Under the pieces are notes generated by a model, which was not told the DNA's origin, did not search any database, and worked only from the letters and a program-made list of their open reading frames with translations. A stretch of DNA of 64,000 nucleotides from Petunia secreta (lineage: Eukaryota; Streptophyta; Magnoliopsida; Solanales; Solanaceae), in assembly GCA_029990175.1 (NCBI GenBank), contig JARKIP010000053.1:19300001-19364000 (forward strand). Direction: 5' to 3'. The translations under genes and the position numbers were made by a program. Below are positions 42,682 to 54,243 of this stretch, piece after piece; positions within the stretch are counted from its first letter, which is position 1; every line of letters starts with the position of its first letter.

Positions 42682-43056
42682 TTGCTATGGCAGGTCAATG
42701 GTCCAAACAAGAATCCTTTTCATGTTGAAGAGATTGTACTAATGAGTGGACCTCAAGCATCTTCATCCACTGGTTTCATGCCTACACCCGCATTCAGGAA
42801 AAAGGGCAACACCAACACTGGTCCATCCTCAAGCAAAGCTGCTAATGGAGTTGTTTCTGCTCCATCCTCAAGCAAAGCTTCTAATGAAGTTGTTTCTGGG
42901 CACTCCTCATGCAAAGCATCCAAGCGACCTTGTTCTGGTCCATCCTCAATCAAAACATCCAAGCAAGCTAAACTTGGTCCATCCACACAACAATCTACAA
43001 CAGCTACAAGGATTCAAAGCTCAATTGTGGCTGCTGAAGATCTGAAGAAGAAGTAG
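42682..43056 (+). pseudogene. Ser/Lys-rich C-terminal tail of the second MULE transposase
   Basis: A low-complexity 125-codon frame with four repeats of PSSSKA(A/S)(N/K)-type units at about 42,820-42,990, following the zinc-knuckle exon after a probable intron. Such repeats are common after the knuckle in plant MULE proteins. No domain. Confidence 0.45.
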
Positions 43057-43168
43057 AGATAACACTGTGATAAGACCAAAGTGTGCATTTCTGAAGATAG
43101 GACAAGAATGTTACATAAGATGAGGATGGAAGCCAACACTGGTACAAGGAAGGTTGGGTTTGTGGGGC

Positions 43169-43294
43169 CTAACAGTAAGCCAAAGCTGCCATTTGAACCA
43201 ATGAGAGTAAGTTGGAGAGGAAATGAGGCAGACAGTAAGCCAAAGCTGCCATTTGAACCAATGAGAGTAAGTTGGAGAGGAAATGAGGCAGTGC
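43169..43294. repeat. 60-bp tandem duplication in the second MULE
   Basis: AACAGTAAGCCAAAGCTGCC...AATGAGGCA is present twice in perfect or near-perfect tandem (about 43,172-43,231 and 43,232-43,291), in the frame PKLPFEPMRVSWRGNEA. Identity suggests a recent slippage event. Confidence 0.9.
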
Positions 43295-43299
43295 TAGGT

Positions 43300-44039
43300 C
43301 AATAATTGCAAGCTTTAAAGGAGAAGAAAGTGGGAAAACTTCAAGTTCGTAAGGCCAAGGGGATTTAATTTCTTTTACATTGACTGTTAGACACTTATTT
43401 TTGTGGCCTTAAAGGCCTAAGATATTAGGCTAGTAAATGCTTGGTAGGTAGCAACTTTAAATCAAACATTTATGTCTAATATCCTTGTTTATTTTGGATG
43501 TTACTTGTTTTGGCTTTGAAAGCCACATGACTTAAGCAGACTTGATTTTAATTGGCTTGTTCTTTATTGCATTGTTGTTAGTATGGCTTGTTATTGCACT
43601 GTTTCGGTCTTACTGCAGCTGTAATATTTTTGATGTTATTGCAGCAATCACATGTTTTTGGCTTGGTGTAGAATCTGGTTCCAATTCAACATTCTTTGTT
43701 TTTGGCTTGTTTAATTGTTAGGATGGTTTCATTTAGGCTAATACTATTACACTTAGCAGATTACATCACTTGTTTAGTAATGTATATGCCTTCTTTACTT
43801 GTTTAACCTAGCAGATTACCATCTTGTTTACTTGTTATTAATTAACAAGTTTAAACATGAACACACGTACAAGAGCCAAAAGTTTACATATAAACATAAC
43901 CATAAGCTTAATACTACTTCATTAAACACAAGAAACATTCATTGTTTGCACTAAACATAAACATAATTAAGCTTGATCTTAGCCTAACTACAATCATACT
44001 AAAAGGATGACCACAAACAAATGCCAACATTACCCTAAC
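43300..44039. other. Noncoding interior of the second MULE
   Basis: T-rich DNA after the transposase remnant with TTGGCTTG/GCTTGTT words; no open frame of note. It separates the convergent transposase and GRF genes. Confidence 0.5.
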
Positions 44040-44552
44040 TTAAACCATCCTAGCAACTATATACCCAGCAAAAAACGCCCATGAAAGTAAGATAATAATA
44101 TTCATTCTCCTAACTTCATTTTTTAGTTTATCCATTTTAACCAATTCAGTCGACTTGACTGCTCCAATATCATTAATCATCTTCTTCAGCGTGTCCCTTT
44201 CTTCACAAATATCCTCCAATGAATTTTTTAGTTTAGAAATAACGGATGAAGCTTGATGAGAAAAATCGTCACGCCATTCCCAATAACCCACAAGAGGAAA
44301 CCTAATAACAATAATATAAAAACAAACATAAACATACATAAAAAAATCATCAATGTCTCAAAATTAGTTGACAAGAAAAATACTTACACCATTACGTGGA
44401 CATTTATAGAATCTACGTCCAAAGTTATTATCCGTTTTTGTCGTTAATTGAGTCGCAATAATCCTACACCTACATCTACGAGGTTGAAATAGGTCACCTG
44501 AACATTCAGAATTCTCGAATATTCCTACGAATTCTGAAGAGATTTTGACCAA
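44040..44552 (-). pseudogene. GRF-type zinc finger membrane protein, passenger of the second MULE
   Basis: Exon 1 44,552-44,388 encodes MVKISSEFVGIFENSECSGD..., then CRCRIIATQLTTKTDNNFGR and RFYKCPRNG; the donor is GTAAGT. Exon 2 44,301-44,040 begins VSSCG and then, after one extra G, YWEWRDD. Together they match the GRF zinc finger pattern (CxC...T..T...GRRFYKCP...CGYWEW). A Glu/Lys coiled coil (SVISKLKNSLEDICEERDTL...) and a C-terminal membrane segment (IIILLSWAFFAGYIVA) follow. The extra G in exon 2 is a frameshift, so this copy is probably inactive. GRF fingers bind single-stranded nucleic acids in characterised proteins. Transcribed opposite to the transposase from the right end. Confidence 0.7.
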
Positions 44553-45029
44553 TATGAAGAAACAACAAGGCTGAAATAGTGAAATTGAGTATATTGTAGT
44601 GTAATTGAGTTATTTACTGAAGTTTTGAAGAGGGAAGGAGTTATTACGCAGGTTAGGTTAGTAGTGGATCGGGTTGGGTTATGTTTTTTGGTAGAGTTAA
44701 GTTGGTTAGTTTGGTTAGGATGAGTAGGATTAGTTTATCCACGTGGACCAGTTAAATTGCGCCAAATAAGAATATGTGTGACCCACGATACACAGGTGGC
44801 ATGTCCGTTAGTTTTTGGGGCATATTTTTACAAAACAAATAACGGTAGGGATATTTAGGTACACATAGGTGGACGGGGGGAGGGGGGGTAAATTTGAACA
44901 ATTTTTCATACGTTAGGGGTATTTTTGGCGATTTTCCGTATTGTATTTGGAAGATTTATGTCTTCTGTCACAGCTTTGTCGCTTTCTGGGGATCCACACA
45001 ATATTTTGCTCCCTCCCCAAAATTTAATA

Positions 45030-45421
45030 AGTACAAATAATTAGTATAAGCCAAGTGCTTCTAAGTCAATCAGCAGTAATCTACAAATTGATCTCTCAAC
45101 TTATCACTTTTTCATAAGCATCTTTAATTTGATCAAGTTTTTATGTTTTTCCTAAATTATTTTTTTAATTTATGAAATTTTATTTTCAAATAAAATTTTC
45201 AACTCCCTCTTCATGCTTTAGTTGACATTTGCTAAATTTATATTCTTTTGTAAATAATTTGAGTGACATTTTAGTCATTTAAAAAAAATATTCTTATCAA
45301 TATTTTTTAACCAAACACACCAACTGATTATTACTAGTTTTAACACTTTTATGAAAACATGTAACTACTTATTTATAAAATCAACTTGAGTACCTAAAAC
45401 TGCTTATCGTCACTTAGTACT
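45030..45421. mobile_element. hAT-like MITE, left part (split by the copia element)
   Basis: The reverse complement of this segment aligns with 63,485-63,700 (for example TTTTAGGTACT(C/A)AAGTT, AA(T/G)(C/T)AGTTG(G/A)TGT(G/A)TTTGGT). The remaining part of the same element is at 54,411-54,450, on the other side of the copia retrotransposon, so the MITE was the target of that insertion. Confidence 0.6.
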
Positions 45422-45582
45422 TGTAAGAGAATATTACGATATTAATTAGGAGACCGTTACTTACCTTGTATAGTCATAGGAGATCCTAGAATCTTCTCTT
45501 TCCCTTTATAGACTCCTACATAGTTGTGTATATATTGTATGCCAAACACAATGAAATATACACAAGTCTTCAGTTGATTTCA
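45422..45582 (+). repeat. Copia 5' LTR
   Basis: Begins TGTAAGAGAATATTAC and ends CTTCAGTTGATTTCA (TG...CA). Contains TATATATTGTATGCC-like promoter sequence. About 161 bp, aligning with 54,244-54,405 with scattered differences. Confidence 0.92.
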
Positions 45583-45600
45583 TAGTATCAGAGCCCTAAG
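45583..45600 (+). other. Copia primer-binding site
   Basis: TAGTATCAGAGCCCTAAG directly after the 5' LTR; TATCAGAGCC is complementary to the 3' region of initiator methionine tRNA, the usual copia primer. Confidence 0.8.
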
Positions 45601-46112
45601 GCTCGATCTGAAGTCTGAATTGTTCTTGATTTCAAAGTTTTGTTTCACTGGTTGTTTTGGGGTCACACTTTAGAGTGACCTATTTGTCTCCCCTCTACCC
45701 TGGTACGATTCAGTGGAGGAATCCGACCGAAATAAGCTATTCCCGGTGACGATTGGGCAGCACATGACATATCTTGATGGCGCGTCTGTTTTGCGGCGGT
45801 GGTGCGCGACGGCACGTGGCTTGTCGATCTGCAGTGAAATTTTCTCCTGGGCGTCGGACTGCTATTACAGGCCGTCCATTTGGTGGTTCTGTTCAACGGA
45901 CCAGTGTTCTGTCTTCGAAATTCTCAGTCAGATCTGTTTGCCTTTGCTTATCATTCGCTGATTGTTTGTGGGTTTACTATCACTATTAGATTTATTGATT
46001 ATCTCTGAAATACTTGGTTGATTCTCTGATTTGTTTGGTTTACATGTTTAGTTCCTTGAGATTCTTGGTTGAGTAATCTGTTTGTGAGGTTCTTTGTTAA
46101 AATACTGGAATT

Positions 46113-47021
46113 ATGGCGGATAACAAAGATACCAAGGAAATAGTAAGCGAAGTAGTTCCAACTATGTCTAGAATTACTGAACATAAACTGAATGCATCTA
46201 ATTATTTGGAGTGGAGTAAAACCTTTAGAGTTTATTTGCGTAATGTGGATAAAGATGATCATTTGACTAAAGAACCCCCAAGTGATGAAACTAAACACAC
46301 TTGGCTTAGAGATGATGCTCGTTTTTTCCTGCAAATAAGAAATTCTATTGATAGTGACATTGTCGCTTTAACTAGTCATTGTAAATTTGTTAAAGAATTG
46401 ATGGATTATCTAGAGCTTTTATACTCTGGCAAGGATGATGTGTCTCAGATTTTTTATGTGTGCAAGACCTTTTATCGTGCTGAGAAAGGTGAAAAATCAC
46501 TTACTGCTTACTTCATGAATTTTAAAAAAACTTATGAGGAATTGAATATGCTTCTGTCGTTTAGTACGGATATCAAGGTGCAACAAAAGCATAGAGAACA
46601 TATGGCCATAATGAGTTTCTTAGCAGGTCTTCCTTCTGAATTTGAGACAGCTAAATCTCAGATTCTCTCCAGCTCTGGGACTACTTCTCTTAAGGATGTT
46701 TTCAACAGGGTACTACGCACAGAGAATACGTCATCTATTCAACAGAATATCCTTGTTGCTAAGGGAAGAGGAACTGACACAGGGAGAAAGTTCGAGAATA
46801 AGGGAGGACAAAATAATAATCCAGATTCAAGCAAAGATGTTTGTCACTATTGCCATGAGACCGGCCACTGGAAGTGGAATTGTAAGAAGTTGAAAGCTCG
46901 CAATCAGGCTGGTCCTCAAAAGAAGGCTAATGTTGCAGCTGCTCCTAGTCAATCTTCTGATGGATCTGTTCTCATCTCAGCTGAGGATTTTGCTAAATAC
47001 TCTCAATATCAGAATCATTAA
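46113..47021 (+). CDS. Copia gag polyprotein
   Basis: Intact 302-aa frame starting MADNKDTKEIVSEVV. Residues about 22-210 match the copia gag (UBN2-type) fold: HKLNASNYLEWSKTFRVYLR, RFFLQIRNSIDSDIVALTS, then AIMSFLAGLPSEFETAKSQI. A CCHC zinc knuckle CHYCHETGHWKWNC lies at about residues 242-255 and would bind the element RNA. It ends at 47,021, where protease coding follows in a different frame. Confidence 0.9.
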   Translation: MADNKDTKEIVSEVVPTMSRITEHKLNASNYLEWSKTFRVYLRNVDKDDHLTKEPPSDETKHTWLRDDARFFLQIRNSIDSDIVALTSHCKFVKELMDYLELLYSGKDDVSQIFYVCKTFYRAEKGEKSLTAYFMNFKKTYEELNMLLSFSTDIKVQQKHREHMAIMSFLAGLPSEFETAKSQILSSSGTTSLKDVFNRVLRTENTSSIQQNILVAKGRGTDTGRKFENKGGQNNNPDSSKDVCHYCHETGHWKWNCKKLKARNQAGPQKKANVAAAPSQSSDGSVLISAEDFAKYSQYQNH

Positions 47022-47049
47022 AGGAGTCAGGTAAATCATGTCTTGATTC

Positions 47050-47564
47050 TGCCTCAAGTAAATGGGTGATTGTTCTGGTGCCTCAGATCATATGACAGGT
47101 AATCCTAATACCTTTTCTAGCTTTCGTTCCCACATATCACACTCTTTTGTGACTATAGCTGATGGATCAACTTACAATGTTGTGGGCTCTGGCATAGTTA
47201 AACCAACCTCATCCATTATCTTATCATCAGTCTTAAGTCTACCAAAATTTGCCCTTAATTTAATCTCTGGGAGTAGACTTACCAAAGATCTAAATTGTTG
47301 TATCTCATTCTTCCCTGATCATTATTTATTTTAGGATCTCGTGACGAAGCAGATTATTGGTAAAGGAAATATATCTGATGGTCTCTACGTACTTGATAAT
47401 TGGGTGCCTCGGTATGTTGCATGCACCAGTGTCGTGTCTCCTTTTGAAACACATTGTCGGTTGGGACATCCTTCTCTCCCTACTTTGAAGAAGTTGTGTC
47501 CTCAGTTTCAGAATGTTTCTTCGTTGGATTTTAAGTCCTATCGGTTTGCAAAACATCATCGCAG
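47050..47564 (+). pseudogene. Copia protease and GAG-pre-integrase remnant
   Basis: DCSGASDHMTGN at 47,065-47,100 is the copia protease active-site region (normally DSGA; here Asp is altered to Cys-Ser-Gly-Ala context, so likely dead). VVGSGIVKPTSSIILSSVLS and FALNLISGSRLTKDLNCCIS follow. A stop at 47,333 and a resumed frame with GKGNISDGLYVLDNW lead to the GAG-pre-integrase motif HCRLGHPSLPTLKKL. It ends at 47,564, where the solo LTR is inserted. Confidence 0.8.
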
Positions 47565-50500
47565 TGTTGACACCCAATTTTGTCCCTCCGTTTTTTGCAA
47601 TTTGGCTATATTTAATTAAAATTGATAATAGTAATTTCCAAAAAAAATTACATTATAACCTGCATTTATGTGCATAATACCATTATTAATCCTCTATTTA
47701 TATTATCCTTATTTAATTGTGACTATATTACATAATTACATCATTTAGGCTATTTTTCAATACGTATGGTATTTGTGTAATTTAACGCATTACGATATTA
47801 TTTAATGATTATCGGCAGCTATTTATATTTAATTAGTATTATATTTGAATTTATCAATACTTAATTGTGATTAAATATATTTATTTATAATTATTTACAA
47901 TTTTTCTATTTTTATACTAATTATTTATATTTATAAGTATCTTAATTAAATACTAGCCAAGTTGCTAATTTAAAACTATATTTCTACTACACAAAGTCTT
48001 GTGATCACATTTTATCCACGTGTACACCTAAGCCTACACCTCACTAAAACACACTTATACTACATGTACAACACTCTTCAGCGTATGGTACAATTCCCTT
48101 AAAGCACCTGTACCCTTACACATCAGCCACTACACACATACATGTACACATACGCGCCAACGTGGCACAATCCTGGCCCTCCATGTTCCCCATCCGACGG
48201 CTCAGATTGAAACTTTCTTTTTAATATTACAAATCCCACCCCCAATTCCTAAAATCCTAAATACTCTTCCTCTCCTCATTCAAACTTATCAGCCACTGCT
48301 TATCACTCTGTCTCCCTCTTCCACTAAAACCCATCCAAATTCCACCGTAACTCTTCTTCCGCCATTTACACTGCCATATCTCCTCCTCTAACCCCGTAAT
48401 TTCCGTTGGATCTTCCTTCTCTCTCCAGTCTAATCTAACACGGAACAAAGGGATTATTCTCTCTTTTCTTAGTTGAATTCAATCAGTGAAGGAAACTGAA
48501 AGATTCAATTGAATCTCTACAAATTCGGAATATGCAAGGCAAGAAAATGAAAGATTCGAACAAATCAAGCAAAAAACGGGCAGATTCGAAATATTTCGAC
48601 CCGACCCGGCAACTACACGGGTAACATCCTTCCTTTTATATTATGTTTTTAGTTTCGTCATCTTGATTCTTCTTCTGTCTGGAACCGAAAATACCATGAT
48701 ACATTGTTTAACTGAATTTTGCACTTAAAATTGGCATAGTAAATTTTAGATCAATTGAATTCGAACAAATGCACGAGTGATTGAGAACACGCTGATTTGA
48801 TTACATTCTAGTATTTGACTATTTGGATTGTTCGACTTAGCATAACATCGAGTTAAAAGAGTCTGATTGTTTAGAAAGTTAATGTTAATGTTTCTTTTGA
48901 AAAGGAACATGACTGTGAATCAGCTATAGCAACGTTTATGCTATTGTTGAATGTATATCCCTTGCTCTAGTTATACACATGACAACTAATGATTCTCGTT
49001 GAAATTGAACTTGAATACTTCTGAATATTTCTAGAATATAGTTTGGCTAATTGATAAATTTTCAATAGTTTCCTAAAATAGGACAGATCTAAACTTTCCT
49101 TGCTTTGTGAATGTACTTGCCCTGCTTTGTGAATGTGTCTGCCTTGCTTTGTGAACACAACCACAAAAGATGATATTTAGCTTAATAGACAAAAGAAAAT
49201 ATCCTTTCCTGACTTCTAATTTCAAACGACTACACTATTTTTGGAAGCTTTATATGCTGTAATTAATAACCTGATTCCTTACTTGCCTTAACAGTATTTT
49301 TGACTGATTGTTATTCCTTTCTTAGCAATGATTTGAAAACTCAAACACCCTACACTTCAACTATATAAACCAGCCCCTCCTCCCTTTATTTTCCAATCTT
49401 ACACACACTGATAGGCCTTCATGACCTCTCTCTATGTTTTTCTCCTCTCCTCTTTTCTATGAAAGCATAATACTCTTTCCTTCTCTCTTTCTTTGCTTCT
49501 ATTAGAATCATGTTTGTTTCCATTAGTTGCAAAATAGAAAGAGCCTATTCTGGCTATTATTCAAAGATCAAGATTACTCTGGTTCCTGATTTCCTTTTAT
49601 CATTATTCATTGCCAAGGTATGTGACTTGAACTACATGAATGATATTCTAAATAGATAGTCCTTATGTCCAGTTGTTAGCTTATACTTCTGCTTAGAAAC
49701 TGTTTATGCTTGTTTATTGTTTGGGCCTTCCTCTGGCCACCTTTTAACCCTTTTTGCAGGCTCTATTAGGATGGCTGACAAGCCATGCCAATTTTAAGAA
49801 TGTTACAGGTTGTGATCAACCCCAGGGTTAAACCAATAATCCAGTATACATTGGCTATACAAACTTGATAAGCTGCGCAATTCATTTGAGTGCACACAGG
49901 GCACTAATCTCTTTCTCTCTTTTTGTTAATCCCGTAGATCCCAATATTTATGTATTTGTTAGGATCCCTTGGTTGTACTAAGCACCATAAGTTTCCATTT
50001 AGTGGGTAGGACAGGTTGTGGCAGTATGTTGTTATTGTAAACAACAAAGTGGCTATAACAGGGCCCTCTCTATACCTCCTCTTTGAGTTTACTTGAAATT
50101 AGGTTATTTGTGTAACATGATGTGGAAACTGGATAGTTAGGTATTGTGTGCATAAATCTGAAAATTAGTCGAAAAGGACTGGTCTGAAAATTGGATTACT
50201 ATCGGGGTTGTTTTTTGTAAAATTTCAGAAAAGGGCTAAAATCATAAGGCAAATTTAAAAACGGCTTATTTATGTAATTTCTGATATAATATTACATCTC
50301 TACAACTGAAATTTAAAACTGATAGTAGACTGTTTTTGCAAAGTATTAGTTTCTAAAATGTAATAGGTTACACGCGATATCTTGAAAGAGGCTAAAAGCG
50401 CAACCATCACTGAAAACTAGATCAGTTTTGCAAATGTCACATCCTGAAATGTAACAGTTCGTATAGTGGTAAAATTTTTAACTTAAAGCTTGATGTTTGT

Positions 50501-51119
50501 TGTCAGATTTAATTTGGAGGCTATAAAACGAAAATCGTTTTAAACTTGTTATTCAATTTGCTTATTTGTCAACATGACTGTATTTGTTGATGCCTAGTGG
50601 AGTCTAGAATTGGGGCATTTAACCTTTAAGGAGTCTAGATATTTTACATTTAAATTAGTTGTCCTAATAGCCTCCGGGACTTTAAGTTGGGACGTTAGTA
50701 AAACCTTTAGGACACTTTAAAATATTAGGAACTCGTTCTAGTTAAATACTTAAAGAGGGTATGGGGGTAATGGTGGAAATTACCCGAGCTATATATTTAA
50801 TAGTGGATTCTGAAACTATCGTCCCTTACGAAAGCCGGGTTCTGATCCGAATAGGATAATAAAACCTAGGGTGATTCACTAAATCAATTATTTAATTAAA
50901 TCAGTTGATTTTATAATTCATGTCTATATATGCAATATAACTTTTATTAAGACTATTTCTATAAAACTGAATTAAACTCTCGTGTTTTGCTTAGTTCTAA
51001 ATTTGCATGGTTGTTTTATTATTTGAATATGATTGAGATTTTGACCTCTTTAAGGATTAGCCTCTATTTTAGTTTGAAATTGAAAATCTAGTTTAATTAA
51101 ATATCCCTTTAGAAATCGC

Positions 51120-51211
<92 letters not shown>

Positions 51212-51548
51212 CTTGTTCGCGTGCCCTGATTCTCTCTATTTAAATATTTGATTTTGTCCCTTTTTTAATTAATTAAAATTATTTATTTAAACCCAATATA
51301 GAAATTGGTCGGGAACCACGTTTAGTGGAAGTTAGGAGATGCCTAACCCCTTCCTTCTAGGTTAACTTGAACACTTACCCGAATCTCTCTGATTAGTAGA
51401 CCAACCCGGAGTTAATTCTTTAAATGGAACTAGAAATTAATAGGTGAACTAATACGCCTAGAATAATTTATTAGGTGGCGACTCCAAAATTCTAACTCAA
51501 ACGAGTTACCCTAAGTTGGAAACCACTTACTTAAAGTGGGGTGTGACA
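47565..51548. mobile_element. Very long solo LTR (3,984 bp) nested in the copia element
   Basis: Starts TGTTGACACCCAATTTTGTC and ends AAAGTGGGGTGTGACA, so the ends are TG...CA with an 11-bp inverted match. It is flanked by the perfect 5-bp duplication CGCAG (47,560-47,564 and 51,549-51,553). No gag or pol is inside, so it is a recombined solo LTR. A TATA-like ACTATATAAACC at about 49,360 with C-rich downstream sequence may be its promoter; TGGCGACTCCAAAATTCTAA near the 3' end is typical of giant Ogre/Tat-like LTRs (inference). An (AT)n run lies at 51,124-51,209. Confidence 0.85.
51124..51209. repeat. (AT)n microsatellite
   Basis: About 85 bp of uninterrupted AT dinucleotide within the solo LTR; length is likely variable and assembly-sensitive. 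Confidence 0.95.
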
Positions 51549-51553
51549 CGCAG

Positions 51554-52320
51554 CCCATTGAGTCCTAGGATAAAAAAACGAGCAGACTTTTCTTTTGAAT
51601 TAGTTCATTCAGATGTATGGGGACCATATCCAGTTGTGTCGAAAATGGGTTTTAAGTATTTTGTTACTTTTGTAGATGTTTTTCTCAAATGACGTGGATT
51701 TATTTTATGAAAAAATGCTCTGAAGTGTTCTCTCATTTTTGTGCCTTTTGTGCTGAAGTTAAAACACAATTTAATTCTACTATGCACATACTTAAAAGTG
51801 ATAATGCTAAAGAGTACATGTCAGCATCCTTTCAGTCGTACATGAAACAACATGGAATCATCCACCAATCATCATGTGTTGATACACCCTCTCAAAATGG
51901 GGTTGCTGAGAGGGAGAACAGGTACCTCCTTGAGACAGCTCGAGCACTTTTGTTCCAAACAAAGGTTCCTAAGCTATTTTGAGTAGATGCAGTATCTACA
52001 TCATGTTTCTCATCAATTGTATGCCTTCTACTGTACTTGATGGCGGTATTACATATAAGGTTTTGTTCCCAAACAAGTCACTATACCCTGTGGAGCCTAA
52101 GGTATTTGGCAGCACATGCTATGTTCGAGATGTTCGACCATCTGTTAGCAAATTGGATCCTAAGGCCTTGAAGTGTGTTTCTTGGGTTATTCTCGAGTTC
52201 AGAAGGGGTATCGTTATTACTCTGCCGAACTTAGTAAGTACTTGGTGTCCACTGACATTGTGTTTTTAGAGGCTACTCCATTCTATTTTGCACCACCAGT
52301 CTCTTCAACTTAGGGGGAGG
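51554..52320 (+). pseudogene. Copia integrase remnant
   Basis: Resumes after the solo LTR with KKRADFSFELVHSDVWGPYP (first catalytic Asp in HSDVWGP), then SDNAKEY (second Asp) at about 51,800 and SQNGVAERENRYLLETARAL (Glu) at about 51,895-51,945, the full D-D-E set of a retroviral-type integrase. A stop at 51,979 and frame changes at about 52,010 and 52,180 break it. Downstream LFPNKSLYPVEPKVFGSTCY is the integrase C-terminal region. Confidence 0.85.
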
Positions 52321-52475
52321 ATGATGAATGGTTAGTCTACTAGATTGTTGATGATGTGACAGAAAATTCAGATGAGGTCTCTCATACATCTCCTGGTCCT
52401 TCTATTGAGTCCCAACCGGATGTTAAATCTTCTGCCCCTGCTCCATCTGCACCAGCAAGACCATAAATTGTTCAC

Positions 52476-53707
52476 GTGTACTCGAGAAAGCATAAGACCA
52501 ATGATACATGTCACGCATCAGTTCCATCGTCATCAGATCCTCTTTTACCTGAGCCCCAAGATGATCTTGATCTCCCTATTCCCCTTCGCAAAGGTACACG
52601 TACTTGTCAATCCAAATACTCTATTGCTAACTTTGTTTCATATGCCCAGTTGTCTCCTACCTCTAGATCTTTGGTTGCTTCTCTAGACTCCATAACTGTT
52701 CCAAAAACAGTGAAGGAAGCTCTAGCTCATCCCGGATGGTCTGCCGCTATGCTTGAGGAAATACATGCTTTGGAGGAAAACCAGACTTGGAGATTGGTGG
52801 ATTTTCCTAGAGGAAAAAAATCAGTAGGATGTAAGTGGGTCTTTACTGTCAAAGTAAATCCCGACGGTTCTGGGGCAAGACTGAAGGCCAGACTTGTAGC
52901 TAAAGGATACGCTCAGACATATGGGTGGACTATTCAGACACCTTCTCCCAGTTGCCAAACTTGTTCATTTCTCTAGCTGCTTCTGAAAATTGGACTTTAC
53001 GTCAGCTGGATATTAAGAATGCGTTCCTCCATGGTGATCTATATGAAGAGGTATATATGGAGCAACCACCTAGTTTATTGCTCAGGGGGAGTATGGGAAA
53101 GTTTGTCACCTGAAGAAGTCTTTGTACGACTTGAAGCAGAGTCCCCGTGCGTTGTTTGGCAAGTTTAGTAAGGTAGTTCGAGAGTTTGGGCTGAAAAGAA
53201 GCCATTGTGATCACTCAGTCTTTTGCAGAAGATCAGCGAGTGGCATTATTCTTCTTCTTGTTGTGTATGTTGATGATATTGTCATTACTGGAAATGATTT
53301 TTGCAGGAATCTCTTCTCTTAAATCCTTTATGCATGCTAGGTTCCGTACGAAGGACTTAGGTCAGTTAAAATACTTCCTGGGTATAGAGGTAAATAGAAG
53401 CAAGAAGGAAATCTTCATGTCTCAAAGAAAGTATATTCTTGATTTGCTTACAGAGACTGGAAAGTTGGCAGGCAAGCCATATAGTACCCCGATGGTTCCT
53501 AATGTGCATCTTATGAAAGATGATGGTGATCCTTTCGATGATCCGGGGAGATACATGAGGTTAGTTGGGAAATTAAACTATCTTACTGTGACTCGTCCTG
53601 ATATTTCTTTTGCAGTGAGTACCGTCAGCCAGTTCATGTCTGCACCTGCAGTTAAGCATTGGGCAGCTTTGCAGCAAATTCTATGCTACTTAAAGAAAGC
53701 TCCTTGA
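52476..53707 (+). pseudogene. Copia reverse transcriptase remnant
   Basis: Pieces in alternating frames: WSAAMLEEIHALEENQTWRL, GCKWVFTVKVNPDGSGARLK, LDIKNAFLHGDLYEEVYMEQ (52,925-53,113), then YVDDIVITGND at about 53,263-53,295 (YVDD catalytic motif) and FLGIEVNRSKKEIFMSQRKY, VGKLNYLTVTRPDISFAVST. Four frame shifts separate them, so it cannot be translated as one protein. Confidence 0.88.
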
Positions 53708-53709
53708 CT

Positions 53710-54223
53710 TGGCGTATTATATAGCAATCATGGGAATTCTCGCATTGAATGTTTTGCAGATGCAGATTGAGCTGGATCTAAGATTGATAGAAGGTCTATT
53801 ACTAGTTATTGTGTCTTTGTCATTAGAAATCTGGTATCGTAGAGGAGTAAGAAGCAAAATGTTGTATCACGGTCCAACGTGGAATCAGAGTACAGAGCTA
53901 TGGAACAGTCCACATGCGAGATTATGTGGATACATCACCTTCTGACTGAAGTTGGGTTAAAGTGTCTGCCACCAACAAATTTATGGTGTGATAATCAAGC
54001 TGCTCTTCATATTGCTTCAAATCCAGTATATCATGAGAGAACAAAGCACATCGAGGTGGACTGTCACTTTATTCGCGAGAAGATTGAAGAAAACTTGATT
54101 TCCACGGGCTATGTGCGGACAGGAGAACAACCAGTAGATTTGTTTACGAAGGCATTGAATGGAGCTCGAGTTCATTATATGTGTAACAAGCTGCGCATGA
54201 TTAATATCTATGCTCCAGCTTGA
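53710..54223 (+). pseudogene. Copia RNase H remnant
   Basis: The strand carries CFADAD followed by a stop (TGA in place of the usual Trp codon) at about 53,770, then, in another frame, MESEYRAMEQSTCEIMWIHH (53,879 on), LWCDNQAALHIASNPVYHER, TKHIEVDCHFIREKI and VRTGEQPVDLFTKAL. These are the RNase H motifs that end copia pol. The stop codon at 54,223 is followed by a purine-rich tract before the 3' LTR. Confidence 0.85.
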
Positions 54224-54224
54224 T

Positions 54225-54243
54225 GCCCCAGCTTGAGGAGGAG
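54225..54243 (+). other. Copia polypurine tract
   Basis: GCTTGAGGAGGAG immediately before the 3' LTR start at 54,244, the expected primer site for plus-strand synthesis. Confidence 0.7.

Larger units (their letters stand above)
38779..44940. mobile_element. Second Mutator-like element, long-TIR, degenerate
   Basis: Inverted terminal repeats of about 260-285 bp lie at 38,779-39,040 and 44,655-44,940, beginning ACGGAAAATGGCCAAAAATA on the left and, reversed, ACGGAAAATCGCCAAAAATA on the right, and continuing through CCTAAC/GTTAGG-rich inner parts. Inside are a broken MURA-type transposase on the plus strand (39,588-42,606) and a GRF-zinc-finger gene on the minus strand near the right end. The flanking 9-bp sequences (ATGTTATAA, ATTGTATTT) do not match well, so the target duplication is decayed. 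The 39,807-40,409 interval is degenerate coding sequence. Confidence 0.85.

Noticed and set aside
45663..45989. Open frames in the copia leader region
   Set aside because: They overlap each other on both strands between PBS and gag and show no retroelement or host domain.
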